Positions 9,666-19,300 of a stretch of DNA of 64,000 nt are shown here, in pieces. Each line of letters begins with the position of its first letter. Position 1 is the first letter of the stretch. A model generated the notes under the pieces. That model was not told the DNA's origin, did no database searches, and saw nothing but the letters and a program-made list of their open reading frames with translations. The position numbers were made by a program, and so were the translations under genes. The stretch comes from Joostella atrarenae (GTDB lineage: Bacteria; Bacteroidota; Bacteroidia; Flavobacteriales; Flavobacteriaceae), in contig NZ_JAETXX010000001.1 of NCBI RefSeq assembly GCF_021764745.1, positions 868,001-932,000 on the forward strand, given 5' to 3'.

Positions 9666-11150
9666 ATGAAGAAAATATCAATACTTTTAATACTGTTGAT
9701 GAGTTTAATGTCATCTGCACAAAATCTAAATCTTTCTAAGCAGTTAATTAAAAACTATGAGAAATCTTTTATTGATAAAGATTTTTCTTCGATGGAAAAA
9801 TTAATATCAGATAAATTTACTATCGGAGTATATCAGCGTCCTTCAACAGATATGATGTTAAAAAGTATTTTAAATAAATACTATCCGTTAGATTCTCTTC
9901 AGTTTCTAGATGAGGAGAAAGCAGGAGGGATTAAAACTATAAAAGTTAAGTATTTTTTTAAGGGACAGAAAGCTACAATATCTAATGTTGTTGTAAATAA
10001 TGATAATAAAATACAGTACGTAGATCTTTTTGATAAGCTTTATAGAATCGATAGGTACGTGCCATCTAAAAAGATTGCTAGTATTCCTTTTGAAGTGATA
10101 AACGGTTCTATCGTTCTTAAAATTAAGCTAAATGATTCTGATGAGGAGTTTAAAATGCTCTTTGATACAGGAGCAGACGGAATGGCCTTAAATGAAACTG
10201 CGGCATCTAAAGCTAATATTAAAAATGTAGAAAATCGTTCTACTGGTGTTGTAGGAGCAAAGGTGAATGTTAAGTTTTCTTCTGGGAATACAATTCATGT
10301 AGGAGGGATAGCTATAAAGAATCAAAATCTAGTAGTTTTTTCTAAGGTGAGAGGCGGTTTTGATGGTCTTTTTGGGGGTAATTTCTTATCCAAATATATT
10401 ACGAGTGTAAATTTCGACACTAAAAGAATTGAGTTATTCACTTTCGGTATGTTTGATTATGAGGTTGGAGGCAGTATTCTTCCTATAAGTTATGCCACGC
10501 AATTGCCAATAGTAAATGCAACCTTAAATTTTAATAATCATAAAAGATTTGAGGGGGAATTTGTTTTTGATACTGGAGCAGATTACAATGTTATTGTATT
10601 TGGCCCGTCAGTAGAAAAGAATAATTTAGAGGATGGTTTACCAGTAGCGTATCAAGCTACAAATTATAGTTTTGGACATCAAACGGGAATTAAAATTGGA
10701 GATGTTACTTCTATTGACTTAGATAATTCTAGTTTAAAAAATGTTCCAATTGCCTTACAAGAATTTCAAGAAGATAATAAAGATTGGAGCTCCCATGATG
10801 GGTCGATAGGAATCTCAGTAATCAGTAAGTTTAACTTTATTGTAAATGTTCTCGACAAACAGATTTACTTGAAACCTAATGAGAGTTTTAATAAACCATT
10901 CGACTTCGTTTTAAAGGGTGTTAAATTTGGATTTACCAATACAGACGAGCTTATTGTTAAAGAATTTATCCAAGGAACAAAAGCTAAGCAGTTAGGAGTT
11001 TCTTTAGGTGATAGCGTAGCTACAATCAACGATTATTCTTCAGCAGAATTGCTAAATACTGATAAAGTAGAAGAGCTAAAAAATTCCAAAGAGAAAGAAT
11101 ATATTATAATAATTACGGAAGAACATTCTTCAAAAAGAATTAAACTTTAA
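9666..11150 (+). CDS. Bilobal retropepsin-like aspartic protease with C-terminal PDZ-like domain
   Basis: Probable periplasmic or secreted aspartic protease. From the Met at 9666 a signal peptide (ISILLILLMSLMSSAQ) is followed by an NTF2-like region (about residues 20-110). Two retropepsin-type lobes come next, each with a catalytic FDTGAD motif (Asp167 and Asp302, 135 residues apart). A C-terminal PDZ-like segment closes the protein (about 410-490; FIQGTKAKQLGVSLGDSVATIN). Retroviral pepsins have one DTG per chain and dimerise; two in one chain suggests a pseudo-dimer. The frame runs upstream to 9609, but that part is occupied by the hairpin and gives no signal peptide. It is followed after 21 bases by the TlpA-like gene. 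No cysteines were seen. The substrate is unknown; imported peptides are my inference from the locus. Confidence 0.82.
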   Translation: MKKISILLILLMSLMSSAQNLNLSKQLIKNYEKSFIDKDFSSMEKLISDKFTIGVYQRPSTDMMLKSILNKYYPLDSLQFLDEEKAGGIKTIKVKYFFKGQKATISNVVVNNDNKIQYVDLFDKLYRIDRYVPSKKIASIPFEVINGSIVLKIKLNDSDEEFKMLFDTGADGMALNETAASKANIKNVENRSTGVVGAKVNVKFSSGNTIHVGGIAIKNQNLVVFSKVRGGFDGLFGGNFLSKYITSVNFDTKRIELFTFGMFDYEVGGSILPISYATQLPIVNATLNFNNHKRFEGEFVFDTGADYNVIVFGPSVEKNNLEDGLPVAYQATNYSFGHQTGIKIGDVTSIDLDNSSLKNVPIALQEFQEDNKDWSSHDGSIGISVISKFNFIVNVLDKQIYLKPNESFNKPFDFVLKGVKFGFTNTDELIVKEFIQGTKAKQLGVSLGDSVATINDYSSAELLNTDKVEELKNSKEKEYIIIITEEHSSKRIKL

Positions 11151-11171
11151 AATAAAAATTAAACTATTTCG

Positions 11172-12569
11172 ATGAGAGTATTTAAACTTTATATGCTTGT
11201 GTTGAGCATTTTTATTAACGGATTGACTTATGCAAATAAGGCTTCAGAATATACTATTATAGAAGGAGACTTTCAAGGGGAAGTCAAGAATGAAGAGGTA
11301 ATATTACATCACGTTGTAGATGGACAGTTAACTCCTTACACAACTACAAAAATAGCTGAGAGTGGTAAATTTGGTTTTGTAATACCTGTTGTAGAACCAG
11401 GGTTTTATTATGTTGATTATGGTCAAATGACTTTAAAAAATAAAGATCAATTAATAAGATTGTACTTAGAGCCTGGTTTGGATTTCTCAATAGACATTGA
11501 TACTTATAGTTATAAGTTATCAGGAAAGAAATTGGGTCATAATAAACTAGTTCAAGAGGCAAACAATATTTATAATAAGTTTTCTAAATTCATAGTTTTT
11601 AATGGAGCTATATCGTATGAGCAATTTTATCCTTTTATAAGAAATGAAGGAACTCAAATGGTATCAGAATTTAAAAGTTCTATAGATACCAAAGATAATG
11701 ACTTTAATGATTTACTGAAATTAGCTGTTCAAGCTGATTATGAGAATGCACTGTATTATTTTTTTAGAATTCCAAGAACAAAATTTCCTAAGGAAGGAAA
11801 TGAGCTTAGTGCTTATGAAACATTATATGTTGATGGGATTAAATTTTCAGATCCTAATATCTTAAAATTAGAAAATGGAGTTGCTTGGATGGAAAATTAT
11901 TTCTTTTATTATACAATAAAGAATAAGATTACCAAAGACAGAATCAAAAGGATTTCTAGTTGTATAGCACATATTTCTGATGATAGAATCAAAGAAGTTT
12001 ATATAAGAGAGAGTATTAAAAAAGGATACTATAAAGCGTATGAATACAATGCTTTTATAACCCCTTTGCGTCAATACCTTACTTCAGAAACAAGTAAAGA
12101 ATTTATTGTAGAATATGAAAAAAATCATCATAAAGATGAAGGGCAAGCTGGGTATAATTTCACCTACAATGATCCAAAAGGAAATCCTGTGTCTTTTAGC
12201 GAGTTTAAGGGGAAATATGTCTATATAGACTTATGGGCTACTTGGTGTGGCCCTTGTAAAAAGGAAATTCCATTTTTAAAAGAACTTGAAGAGAAATATA
12301 AAGATGAAGCTATCGAGTTTGTTAGTATTTCATTAGATAAGCCAAAAAACCTTCAAAAGTGGAAAGATTTTGTTGCTGATAAAAATTTAAAAGGAGTACA
12401 ATTAGTAGCAGACAATGCTTTTGATTCTGGTATCGCAAAAAACTATAGTGTTAAGAGTATTCCACGTTTTTTACTTTTTGATAAAGAAGGAAAGATAATA
12501 TCAACAAATGCTTTACGCCCTTCTAATCCTGCACTAGACACTCAATTTCAGTCATTACTAAAAAAATAA
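11172..12569 (+). CDS. TlpA-like thiol-disulfide oxidoreductase (DUF4369 plus thioredoxin fold)
   Basis: Secreted thioredoxin-like protein of 465 residues. The first 21 residues form a signal peptide (ending LTYA). Residues about 25-130 resemble the DUF4369 beta domain found in Bacteroidota TlpA proteins. A helical middle segment follows, and residues about 320-465 are a thioredoxin/AhpC-TSA fold. The active site is WCGPC (Cys359 and Cys362), with the cis-Pro motif SIPRFLLF near the end. WCGPC is normally a reducing, TlpA-type site. It would be kept reduced by the DsbD encoded 25 bases downstream. A peroxiredoxin role is unlikely because the typical peroxidatic Cys context is absent. Confidence 0.88.
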   Translation: MRVFKLYMLVLSIFINGLTYANKASEYTIIEGDFQGEVKNEEVILHHVVDGQLTPYTTTKIAESGKFGFVIPVVEPGFYYVDYGQMTLKNKDQLIRLYLEPGLDFSIDIDTYSYKLSGKKLGHNKLVQEANNIYNKFSKFIVFNGAISYEQFYPFIRNEGTQMVSEFKSSIDTKDNDFNDLLKLAVQADYENALYYFFRIPRTKFPKEGNELSAYETLYVDGIKFSDPNILKLENGVAWMENYFFYYTIKNKITKDRIKRISSCIAHISDDRIKEVYIRESIKKGYYKAYEYNAFITPLRQYLTSETSKEFIVEYEKNHHKDEGQAGYNFTYNDPKGNPVSFSEFKGKYVYIDLWATWCGPCKKEIPFLKELEEKYKDEAIEFVSISLDKPKNLQKWKDFVADKNLKGVQLVADNAFDSGIAKNYSVKSIPRFLLFDKEGKIISTNALRPSNPALDTQFQSLLKK

Positions 12570-12594
12570 TGGTATCATCAAATAATTATAGATA

Positions 12595-14550
12595 ATGAAA
12601 AAATATTTTTTTATACTGAGCTTGATTGTTTTCGGCTTAAGTTTTTCTTGGGCGCAAATATCTGAGCCTGTAGAATGGGAAACTAGTATTGAAAAAGTAT
12701 CTAGTACAGAGTATAATCTTGTTTCTAAAGCTAAAATAGAGGAGGGGTGGCATCTTTTTTCACAAGAAAAGGCTACAAATGGGCCTATGCCTGCCACTTT
12801 TACTTTTGAAGATACTTCGGGTTATAAAGTATTAGGAACAGTTACTTCAACAGAAACGGTTGCAATCTATGATTCTATTTTTAAAATGAACATTGAATCT
12901 TTTGAGCGCAGCGTTGTGTTTAAACAGTTGGTGAGCATAAAAAATTTTCAAATTGAAAATATAGAAGGCCAAGTTGAGTTTATGGTTTCAAATAATCAGC
13001 GTTGTTTACCACCAACTGTAAAAAAACTTATTTTCAAGTTAGCGCAGAATGATGTTACAAGTACCCATGATGCAGATACAGATAAAGTGGTAGCTGGTAG
13101 TATTGAAAAGAAGCAAGAGAAGAAGGGACTTTTAACTATATTTTTAATTGCTTTTCTCTCCGGTTTTGCAGCCTTACTTACCCCATGTGTCTTTCCAATG
13201 ATACCAATGACGGTTAGCTTTTTTACCAAGCAAAGTAAAACAAGGGCTAAGGGAATTAAGAATGCGTTGTTTTATGGTTTTTTTATTGTAGTAATTTACG
13301 TGTTTCTTGGGGCTGTTGTTACTTGGTTGTTTGGAGCAAGTGCACTTAATGCACTCTCTACGAATGTATGGTTTAATATTATATTCTTTATAATTTTAGT
13401 TGTATTTGCAATTTCCTTTTTAGGAGCTTTTGAGATTGTACTTCCTTATTCATGGGTTAATAAAGTTGATAAACAAGCAGATCGTGGAGGTTTGATAGGG
13501 ATTTTCTTTATGGCATTAGCGTTAGCTATTGTGTCTTTTTCATGTACAGGTCCAATAGTAGGAACTTTATTGGTAGAAGCAGCCAGTAAAGGTGGAATAG
13601 CTCCTTTTGTAGGGATGTTAGGTTTCTCTTTGGCGTTAGCTTTACCTTTTGCTTTGTTTGCAGCCTTTCCTGGTTGGCTTAATACATTGCCTAAATCTGG
13701 AGGTTGGCTTAATACTGTGAAAGTATTTCTAGGTTTTTTAGAATTAGCCTTAGCTTTCAAGTTTTTATCCAATGCAGATCTTGTGTTGCAATTGCATATA
13801 TTAGAGCGTGAAGTCTTTCTAGCGATTTGGATTGCTGTTTTTGGAACCTTGGCGTTATATCTTTTTGGGAAAATAAAACTTCCTCACGACAGTCCCGAGA
13901 ATCATATTTCCGTAGGGAGACTAGGAATGGGGATGTTAGTTTTAGCATTTACCATATACTTAATACCTGGAATGTGGGGTGCTCGTTTAGAAATGATAAG
14001 TGGATTTCCTCCAGCTATGAATTATAGCGAATCACCTTATGGAGTAGGTTATACAAAGTTGGGAAGTGGCGGAGATAATACTGCGGAACTCATACCCGAT
14101 GGGGCACATTTAGGTCCTAATGACATTATCGCTTTTAAAGATTATGAAACTGGTTTAGCTTATGCTAAAACTGTAAATAAACCTGTATTAATCGATTTTA
14201 CTGGTTATGCGTGTGTTAATTGTCGTAAGATGGAAGAGCGTGTTTGGAGTGATCCAAAAGTATTAGAGGTGCTAAAAAGAGATATCGTTCTTATTTCTTT
14301 ATATGTGGATGATAAAAGAAAATTACCAGAGGATAAACAGATTGTTTCTAAGATAACAGGAAAGAAGTTAAAGTATGTTGGTCAGAAATGGAGTGAATTC
14401 CAAACCTTACGTTATAAAGCAAATGCTCAACCTTTTTATGTTCTGATGGATTTAGAAGAGAATAATTTGATCTCACCTGTAGGGTATACAGCGGATATAG
14501 ATGAATACCTAGATTGGCTAAATAAAGGAGTGAAAGCCTATAATGATTAG
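12595..14550 (+). CDS. dsbD: DsbD-type thiol:disulfide interchange protein
   Basis: Inner-membrane electron conduit from cytoplasmic thioredoxin to periplasmic partners, probably the adjacent TlpA-like protein. It has a signal peptide, a periplasmic alpha domain (about 20-145), a membrane domain of about eight helices (about 175-465), and a C-terminal thioredoxin-like gamma domain (about 520-651). The membrane cysteines are present (TPCVFPMIP, Cys198; SFSCTGP, Cys317), as is the gamma site CVNC (Cys540/Cys543). In the alpha domain the sequence is VSNNQRCLPPT: the second Cys (137) is kept but the usual first Cys is Ser132. The length of 651 is normal. The adjacent terminator and preceding genes make it the last gene of the operon. 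Confidence 0.92.
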   Translation: MKKYFFILSLIVFGLSFSWAQISEPVEWETSIEKVSSTEYNLVSKAKIEEGWHLFSQEKATNGPMPATFTFEDTSGYKVLGTVTSTETVAIYDSIFKMNIESFERSVVFKQLVSIKNFQIENIEGQVEFMVSNNQRCLPPTVKKLIFKLAQNDVTSTHDADTDKVVAGSIEKKQEKKGLLTIFLIAFLSGFAALLTPCVFPMIPMTVSFFTKQSKTRAKGIKNALFYGFFIVVIYVFLGAVVTWLFGASALNALSTNVWFNIIFFIILVVFAISFLGAFEIVLPYSWVNKVDKQADRGGLIGIFFMALALAIVSFSCTGPIVGTLLVEAASKGGIAPFVGMLGFSLALALPFALFAAFPGWLNTLPKSGGWLNTVKVFLGFLELALAFKFLSNADLVLQLHILEREVFLAIWIAVFGTLALYLFGKIKLPHDSPENHISVGRLGMGMLVLAFTIYLIPGMWGARLEMISGFPPAMNYSESPYGVGYTKLGSGGDNTAELIPDGAHLGPNDIIAFKDYETGLAYAKTVNKPVLIDFTGYACVNCRKMEERVWSDPKVLEVLKRDIVLISLYVDDKRKLPEDKQIVSKITGKKLKYVGQKWSEFQTLRYKANAQPFYVLMDLEENNLISPVGYTADIDEYLDWLNKGVKAYND

Positions 14551-14578
14551 CAGTACATTAAAGTTGCCTAACATTATA

Positions 14579-14614
14579 AATCCGCATTATGATTAGTCAT
14601 AGTGTGGATTTTTT
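14579..14614 (+). terminator. Rho-independent terminator of the dsbD operon
   Basis: An imperfect 14-bp stem (AATCCGCATTATGA with TCATAGTGTGGATT, two G-U type positions in the RNA) with a 4-base loop is followed by TTTTTT. It is placed 28 bases after the dsbD stop codon. Confidence 0.75.
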
Positions 14615-14674
14615 GATTGAAAGAGAGATTGTCATAATTTAAGTTTATTTCTATCGTGTTTACGCTCAATAAAA

Positions 14675-14705
14675 AAAGAGCCCGCTTAACAAAAGGCGGG
14701 CTCTT
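14675..14705. terminator. Bidirectional terminator between convergent operons
   Basis: A perfect 11-bp stem AAAGAGCCCGC / GCGGGCTCTTT with a 9-base loop is flanked by an A-run on the left and a short T stretch on the right, so it can terminate transcription from both sides. It separates the dsbD operon (+) from susD (minus strand, ending at 14751). Confidence 0.85.
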
Positions 14706-14750
14706 TCAAATATTTAAATTCTAAACTCGTTTAAATAGCTTTCGTTTATC

Positions 14751-16328
14751 TTAATATCCTTCATTTTGAATTAAGTTAGGATTGGTAATGATAGCTGTAG
14801 CTGGGATAGGAAACAATACTCTAAACGCTTCTGTGTTGTCTTTAAATTCCCATGTATCATTAAACTTTCCAAAGCGAATTAAATCATTTCTTCTCCAGTA
14901 TTCCCCGTAAAGTTCTCTACCTCTTTCGTCTATTAAGTCTTGCTCAGAAAGTGCTCCTAAAGGAGTCGCATGTCTTATTGTTCTTAACTCATTTACCATA
15001 GTAAGTGGGTCATCTCCGGATGTTCCGCCTCTCATAATAGCCTCTGCTTTCATTAAATGGGCGTCGGCATATCTAAATAGTACCATGTGCGTAGCAAAAG
15101 AACCGTTTACAGGTCTATATTTAATTAATCTGATACCAGTAGTTTCATTATTACCGAGTAGCCCAGGAAGTTCTTTTGTGTATGAAAGTGGATTGCCTGT
15201 TCTATCTTTCAACGCCTCTCCATTAGGCCCATATTGTTGACCAATTAAGAACCCAGCTCCAATGTTAGAACCATCTTTTATTCCATCCTCATCGGCATCT
15301 TTATCATCTCCAGTAGCTGCTACACCTGCTGTTGGAACAAAACCTCTTCTTTCTTCTTGTCCAGAACCAGGATTGTTAACGTTAGGATCACCTTCAAATA
15401 AATCATAGAATTCAGCAAGAGTCGTAAACCCATTCCATCCACCACCAGTATTATCTGGCGCTCCTTGGTTGTAATGTAACCCATTCCATATTCTAGAACC
15501 TATGTCTGAAGTTGTGAAAAAGATAGTTTCAGTATCAGTTTCATTCGTAAATAACTCAAAGTATCCCTCTTGAAGGGCAAAACCATCATTTTGGATTGCA
15601 TCAACAAGTTCAACTACCTCTGTCATATCTGCTGCAGCTGGTGTTTCTGCTCCAGTATAGATATGCTTGTTAAGCATTAACTTGGCTAGTAAATAACGAG
15701 CAGATGCTTTAGAAGCTTTTACTAATTCACTACCTGGACCTGTACTTGGAAGATCTGCTATCGCTTCATTTAAATCTTTAACCGCAAAGTCAAAGGCTTC
15801 AGCTCTTGTCATCACACTAGGCAGAACATCTGGTCCATCTTCTGGACTTCTAAAAGGAACTTGTCCATATAAATCAATAATCCAAAACATACTGTAAGCT
15901 CTTATAAATTTAGCTTCCGCTGCTTGTTGAGGTGTAGGATTACTTAAAGGATCAATAATAGTAGTTGCATTATACACATTTGAATTTAATTCATTCCATG
16001 TATTCTTAACGAAATTGTGAGTTGTACTCCATGTGTGACCATGCAATGTTCTCCAAACTCCATTATCACCCCAGTCAGTTCCCCTTGTTGGAACTAAAAA
16101 CTCATCAGTAGATACCTCTACAATCCCATACATGTTTTCTTGAGTTTGTACTTGCCCTCTAACAGAGTTATAGAGATTGTTTAGGTTTTCTTCTGCATCT
16201 ACACCTGTAAATTCACCCGAAAGATTAGGAAATCGAGAATCTGTTTCTTCAATCTCAAGGTCTGTACATCCCGTAATACCGAGTAAAAGTGCAGCAATTA
16301 ATAAATTATATATATTATATGTTTTCAT
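14751..16328 (-). CDS. SusD-like starch-binding lipoprotein (second pair)
   Basis: Surface lipoprotein partner of the SusC encoded just upstream (11 bases). The 525 residues start with a lipoprotein signal peptide (LLLGITGC, Cys21). The SusD helical core follows (AKFIRAYSMFWIIDLYGQVPF), then the C-terminal RagB/SusD signature region (MVNELRTIRHATPLG, ELYGEYWRRNDLIRFGKF, LFPIPATAIITNPNLIQN). This pair lies behind the amylase gene of the main susCDE cluster, so it probably binds malto-oligosaccharides of a different size or branching. That is context inference only; binding residues cannot be assigned by eye. Confidence 0.94.
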   Translation of the reverse strand: MKTYNIYNLLIAALLLGITGCTDLEIEETDSRFPNLSGEFTGVDAEENLNNLYNSVRGQVQTQENMYGIVEVSTDEFLVPTRGTDWGDNGVWRTLHGHTWSTTHNFVKNTWNELNSNVYNATTIIDPLSNPTPQQAAEAKFIRAYSMFWIIDLYGQVPFRSPEDGPDVLPSVMTRAEAFDFAVKDLNEAIADLPSTGPGSELVKASKASARYLLAKLMLNKHIYTGAETPAAADMTEVVELVDAIQNDGFALQEGYFELFTNETDTETIFFTTSDIGSRIWNGLHYNQGAPDNTGGGWNGFTTLAEFYDLFEGDPNVNNPGSGQEERRGFVPTAGVAATGDDKDADEDGIKDGSNIGAGFLIGQQYGPNGEALKDRTGNPLSYTKELPGLLGNNETTGIRLIKYRPVNGSFATHMVLFRYADAHLMKAEAIMRGGTSGDDPLTMVNELRTIRHATPLGALSEQDLIDERGRELYGEYWRRNDLIRFGKFNDTWEFKDNTEAFRVLFPIPATAIITNPNLIQNEGY

Positions 16329-16339
16329 AGATCAATTTT

Positions 16340-19300
16340 TTAAAAAGTTGCATTAATACCAAAAGTAATTGTTCTTGGCCTTGGGAAACTAGTGTAGTCT
16401 ATCCCTAATGATGGAATATCATTTAAAGGTTTAGGTGTATTAACTTCTGGATCTAAACCTGAATAGTCAGTTATTACGAATAGATTCTGTCCAGTTACGT
16501 TAAACCTTAAGGCGTCAAGAAACCAACCTTCTCTTATTGGGAAGTTATATCCTATAGATGCATTTTGAAGTCTTACAAAGTCTCCTTTTTCTAAGAATCT
16601 TGTAGACACATCTGGTGCATTTGCAGGAGATTCTCCATTGGTAAGCACATCTTCTGTCACATTTTTACCACCATTTATGATACCAGCGGTAAAGAAAGCA
16701 TTTGCATTGTTATTATAAACATATTGCCCAAACTGTCCTGCAAAAAATGCATTGAAGTCCCAGTTTTTATATGATAAGTTAGTTGATAGTCCAGCAGTTA
16801 CGGTTGGTAAAGCACTTTTTCCTACGAATTCTTGTACATCTCCATTAGGGTATATTGAAATACCATTTTCATCAAAACCTCCAAATTCTCTAAGGTAATA
16901 TGAAAATAAAGGTTGGTCTCCTGCAAGTAATTGCGCATACGCACCGGTTAAACCATTACCACTAATTGCTCCTGTTTGAATCTGACCATTAAAATTCTCA
17001 ACCATATTGTCATTATAAGCAATATTGAAACCAAGATTCCAGTTTAGGTTATCATTTTGAATAACATCATAGTTAATAGCGAATTCGATACCTTTATTTA
17101 TAATATCTGCTTCTACATTTCCAAAATAAAATGGCTGTGGAGATGGTTGTGCAGCTTCTTGTTTTAATAGGAGGTCATTTGTTGTTTTATGGTATAAATC
17201 GATACTACCATTTAAACGCTCATTCATGAAACCGAAATCGATTCCTATATTTGCTTGTGCAGTTTCTTCCCATTTTAAATCACTGTTTGGGAATGAAACC
17301 AATCCAAGTGTAGGAGGATTAACATCCCCACCATTACTAATTCCGATACCTCCAAAACGTTGTCTAAATGTAAAGTTTCCATAACCTATACCTTCTTGGT
17401 TTCCAGTAATACCATATCCTAAACGAAGTTTAAGAGTTGAGAATGCTTCTCCAATAAAGTTTTCTTGATCCATTCTCCAAGCAAATGCTCCAGAAGGGAA
17501 GTATCCATAAGTATTGTCTGGTCCAAATCTTGATGAACCATCGGCTCTTAATGTGAAAGTGAAAATATATCGATCTAAATACGTGTAATTGATTCTACCA
17601 AAATAAGATTGTAACTCATCTGTGTTGTTATAATTATCTGCAGCAACTGCTAACATGTCTACATCAGAAGGAGGTGTTAATGATTCGTTACCAGAAACTT
17701 CTGGAAATAGTCTATTAACAAATAGACCATCAGAATCATATCCATATTGTTGGTAAGATCCATCAATACTGTTTTCTATTATCTTAGATGCGTTTTGTAG
17801 TTGGTTAAACATTTGATCTAAATCAGTAGAAGCATACCCAAAACCTTGAACTGTTTTCCCAGCGCTTTTAAAGCTTTGATAAGAATAACCCGCTAATATG
17901 TCTATTTTAGAATTACCAAATTCTTTTTTATAGTTTACCGTTAGATCTAAAAGTTCATTCTTGTTATAGTTTTCAGCAAAAAAACCTTTTCCATTTACAG
18001 GAGCACCATTACTAATTCCTGTAATGTTTCCTGATAAAGCTTGATTTTTTTCAGCTGAAGACTCATCGTATCCTAAGTTAACTTTTGCTTTTAACCCATC
18101 AATTATTTCGTATTCAGCAGAAATGTTAGCTAAATATCTATTTGTGTTAGTCATATCCTTATAATATGCTAGCACTTGAGATGGAATTAAATCACTCCCA
18201 GTAGAAAAACCAAGGTCTGTTGGCCAAGTTGGATTAGCAAAATAGGTAGCACCTAATAAATCTCCAGTTGATCCTGCTGTATTTGTAATCATTGGTGCTT
18301 CATCATTTACTCTAGAAATCGTACCGTTGAAATCAATCTTTAGTTTATCATCTAAGAAACGCTGTGATAAATTTAGTCTTCCTGTAATTCTTTCTTGGGA
18401 AGAGTTGCGAACAATTCCGTTTTGATCTGCATAACTAAACGATCCTCTTACATAACCAGAGCCGTAGTTGTTTGAATAGGCTAGATTTTGATCGTTTGAA
18501 AAAGATGTTCTTAATACTTCATCTTGCCAGTCTGTATTTGCTCCAAAATCTAAAGCATTAGGATCCCCTCCATATTGGTCTATGGCATCCAAATATTGGT
18601 CTCTACCTAATAAGTCGTATGTTTTAGCTGCTTTAGCTACACTAGTACTAGAAGAAAACTCAAATTTTCCTCCTTGACCAGCTTTACCAGTTTTTGTAGT
18701 AATTATAACAACACCATTTGCTGCTCTTGACCCGTAGATTGCTGTTGCAGATGCATCCTTTAAGATAGTCATACTTGCAATATCATTAGGGTTTAAGAAG
18801 TTTAATGGGTTTTTAGCAGAGCTTGTTCCTCCACCTAAATCGACACCATCTGCGGAAGTGTTTCCTCCAGCTAATGGAACTCCATCAACTACAAACAAAG
18901 GGTTGTTGTTGGAACGAACAGAAGCCGTACCTCTAATTCTAACTTGGACACCAGCTCCAGGTTCTCCACTAGATTGTGTTATTTGTACCCCAGCTGTTTT
19001 TCCTTGAATAAGTTGTTCAGGAGAAGAAATAACCCCTTGGTTAAAATCTTCAGAATTAACTACTGCTACAGCACCGGTAGCATCTTGTTTTGTTGTTGTA
19101 CCATAACCAATAACTACAACCTCATCTAAGGCTTGTGCATCTTCTGTTAAAGTAGTACTTACTGTAGACTGTCCGTTTACTGGAACCTCCTTAGAAGAGA
19201 AACCCACATAGCTAAAAACCAAAGTAGCATTAGCGCTTACGTTGTCTAAGGTGTAATTTCCATCAAAATCGGTCTGTGTTCCATTAGATGTTCCCTTTAC

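Noticed and set aside
13446-13772. 108-codon minus-strand open frame inside dsbD
   Set aside because: It lies wholly within the conserved membrane domain of dsbD and reads as a low-complexity shadow.
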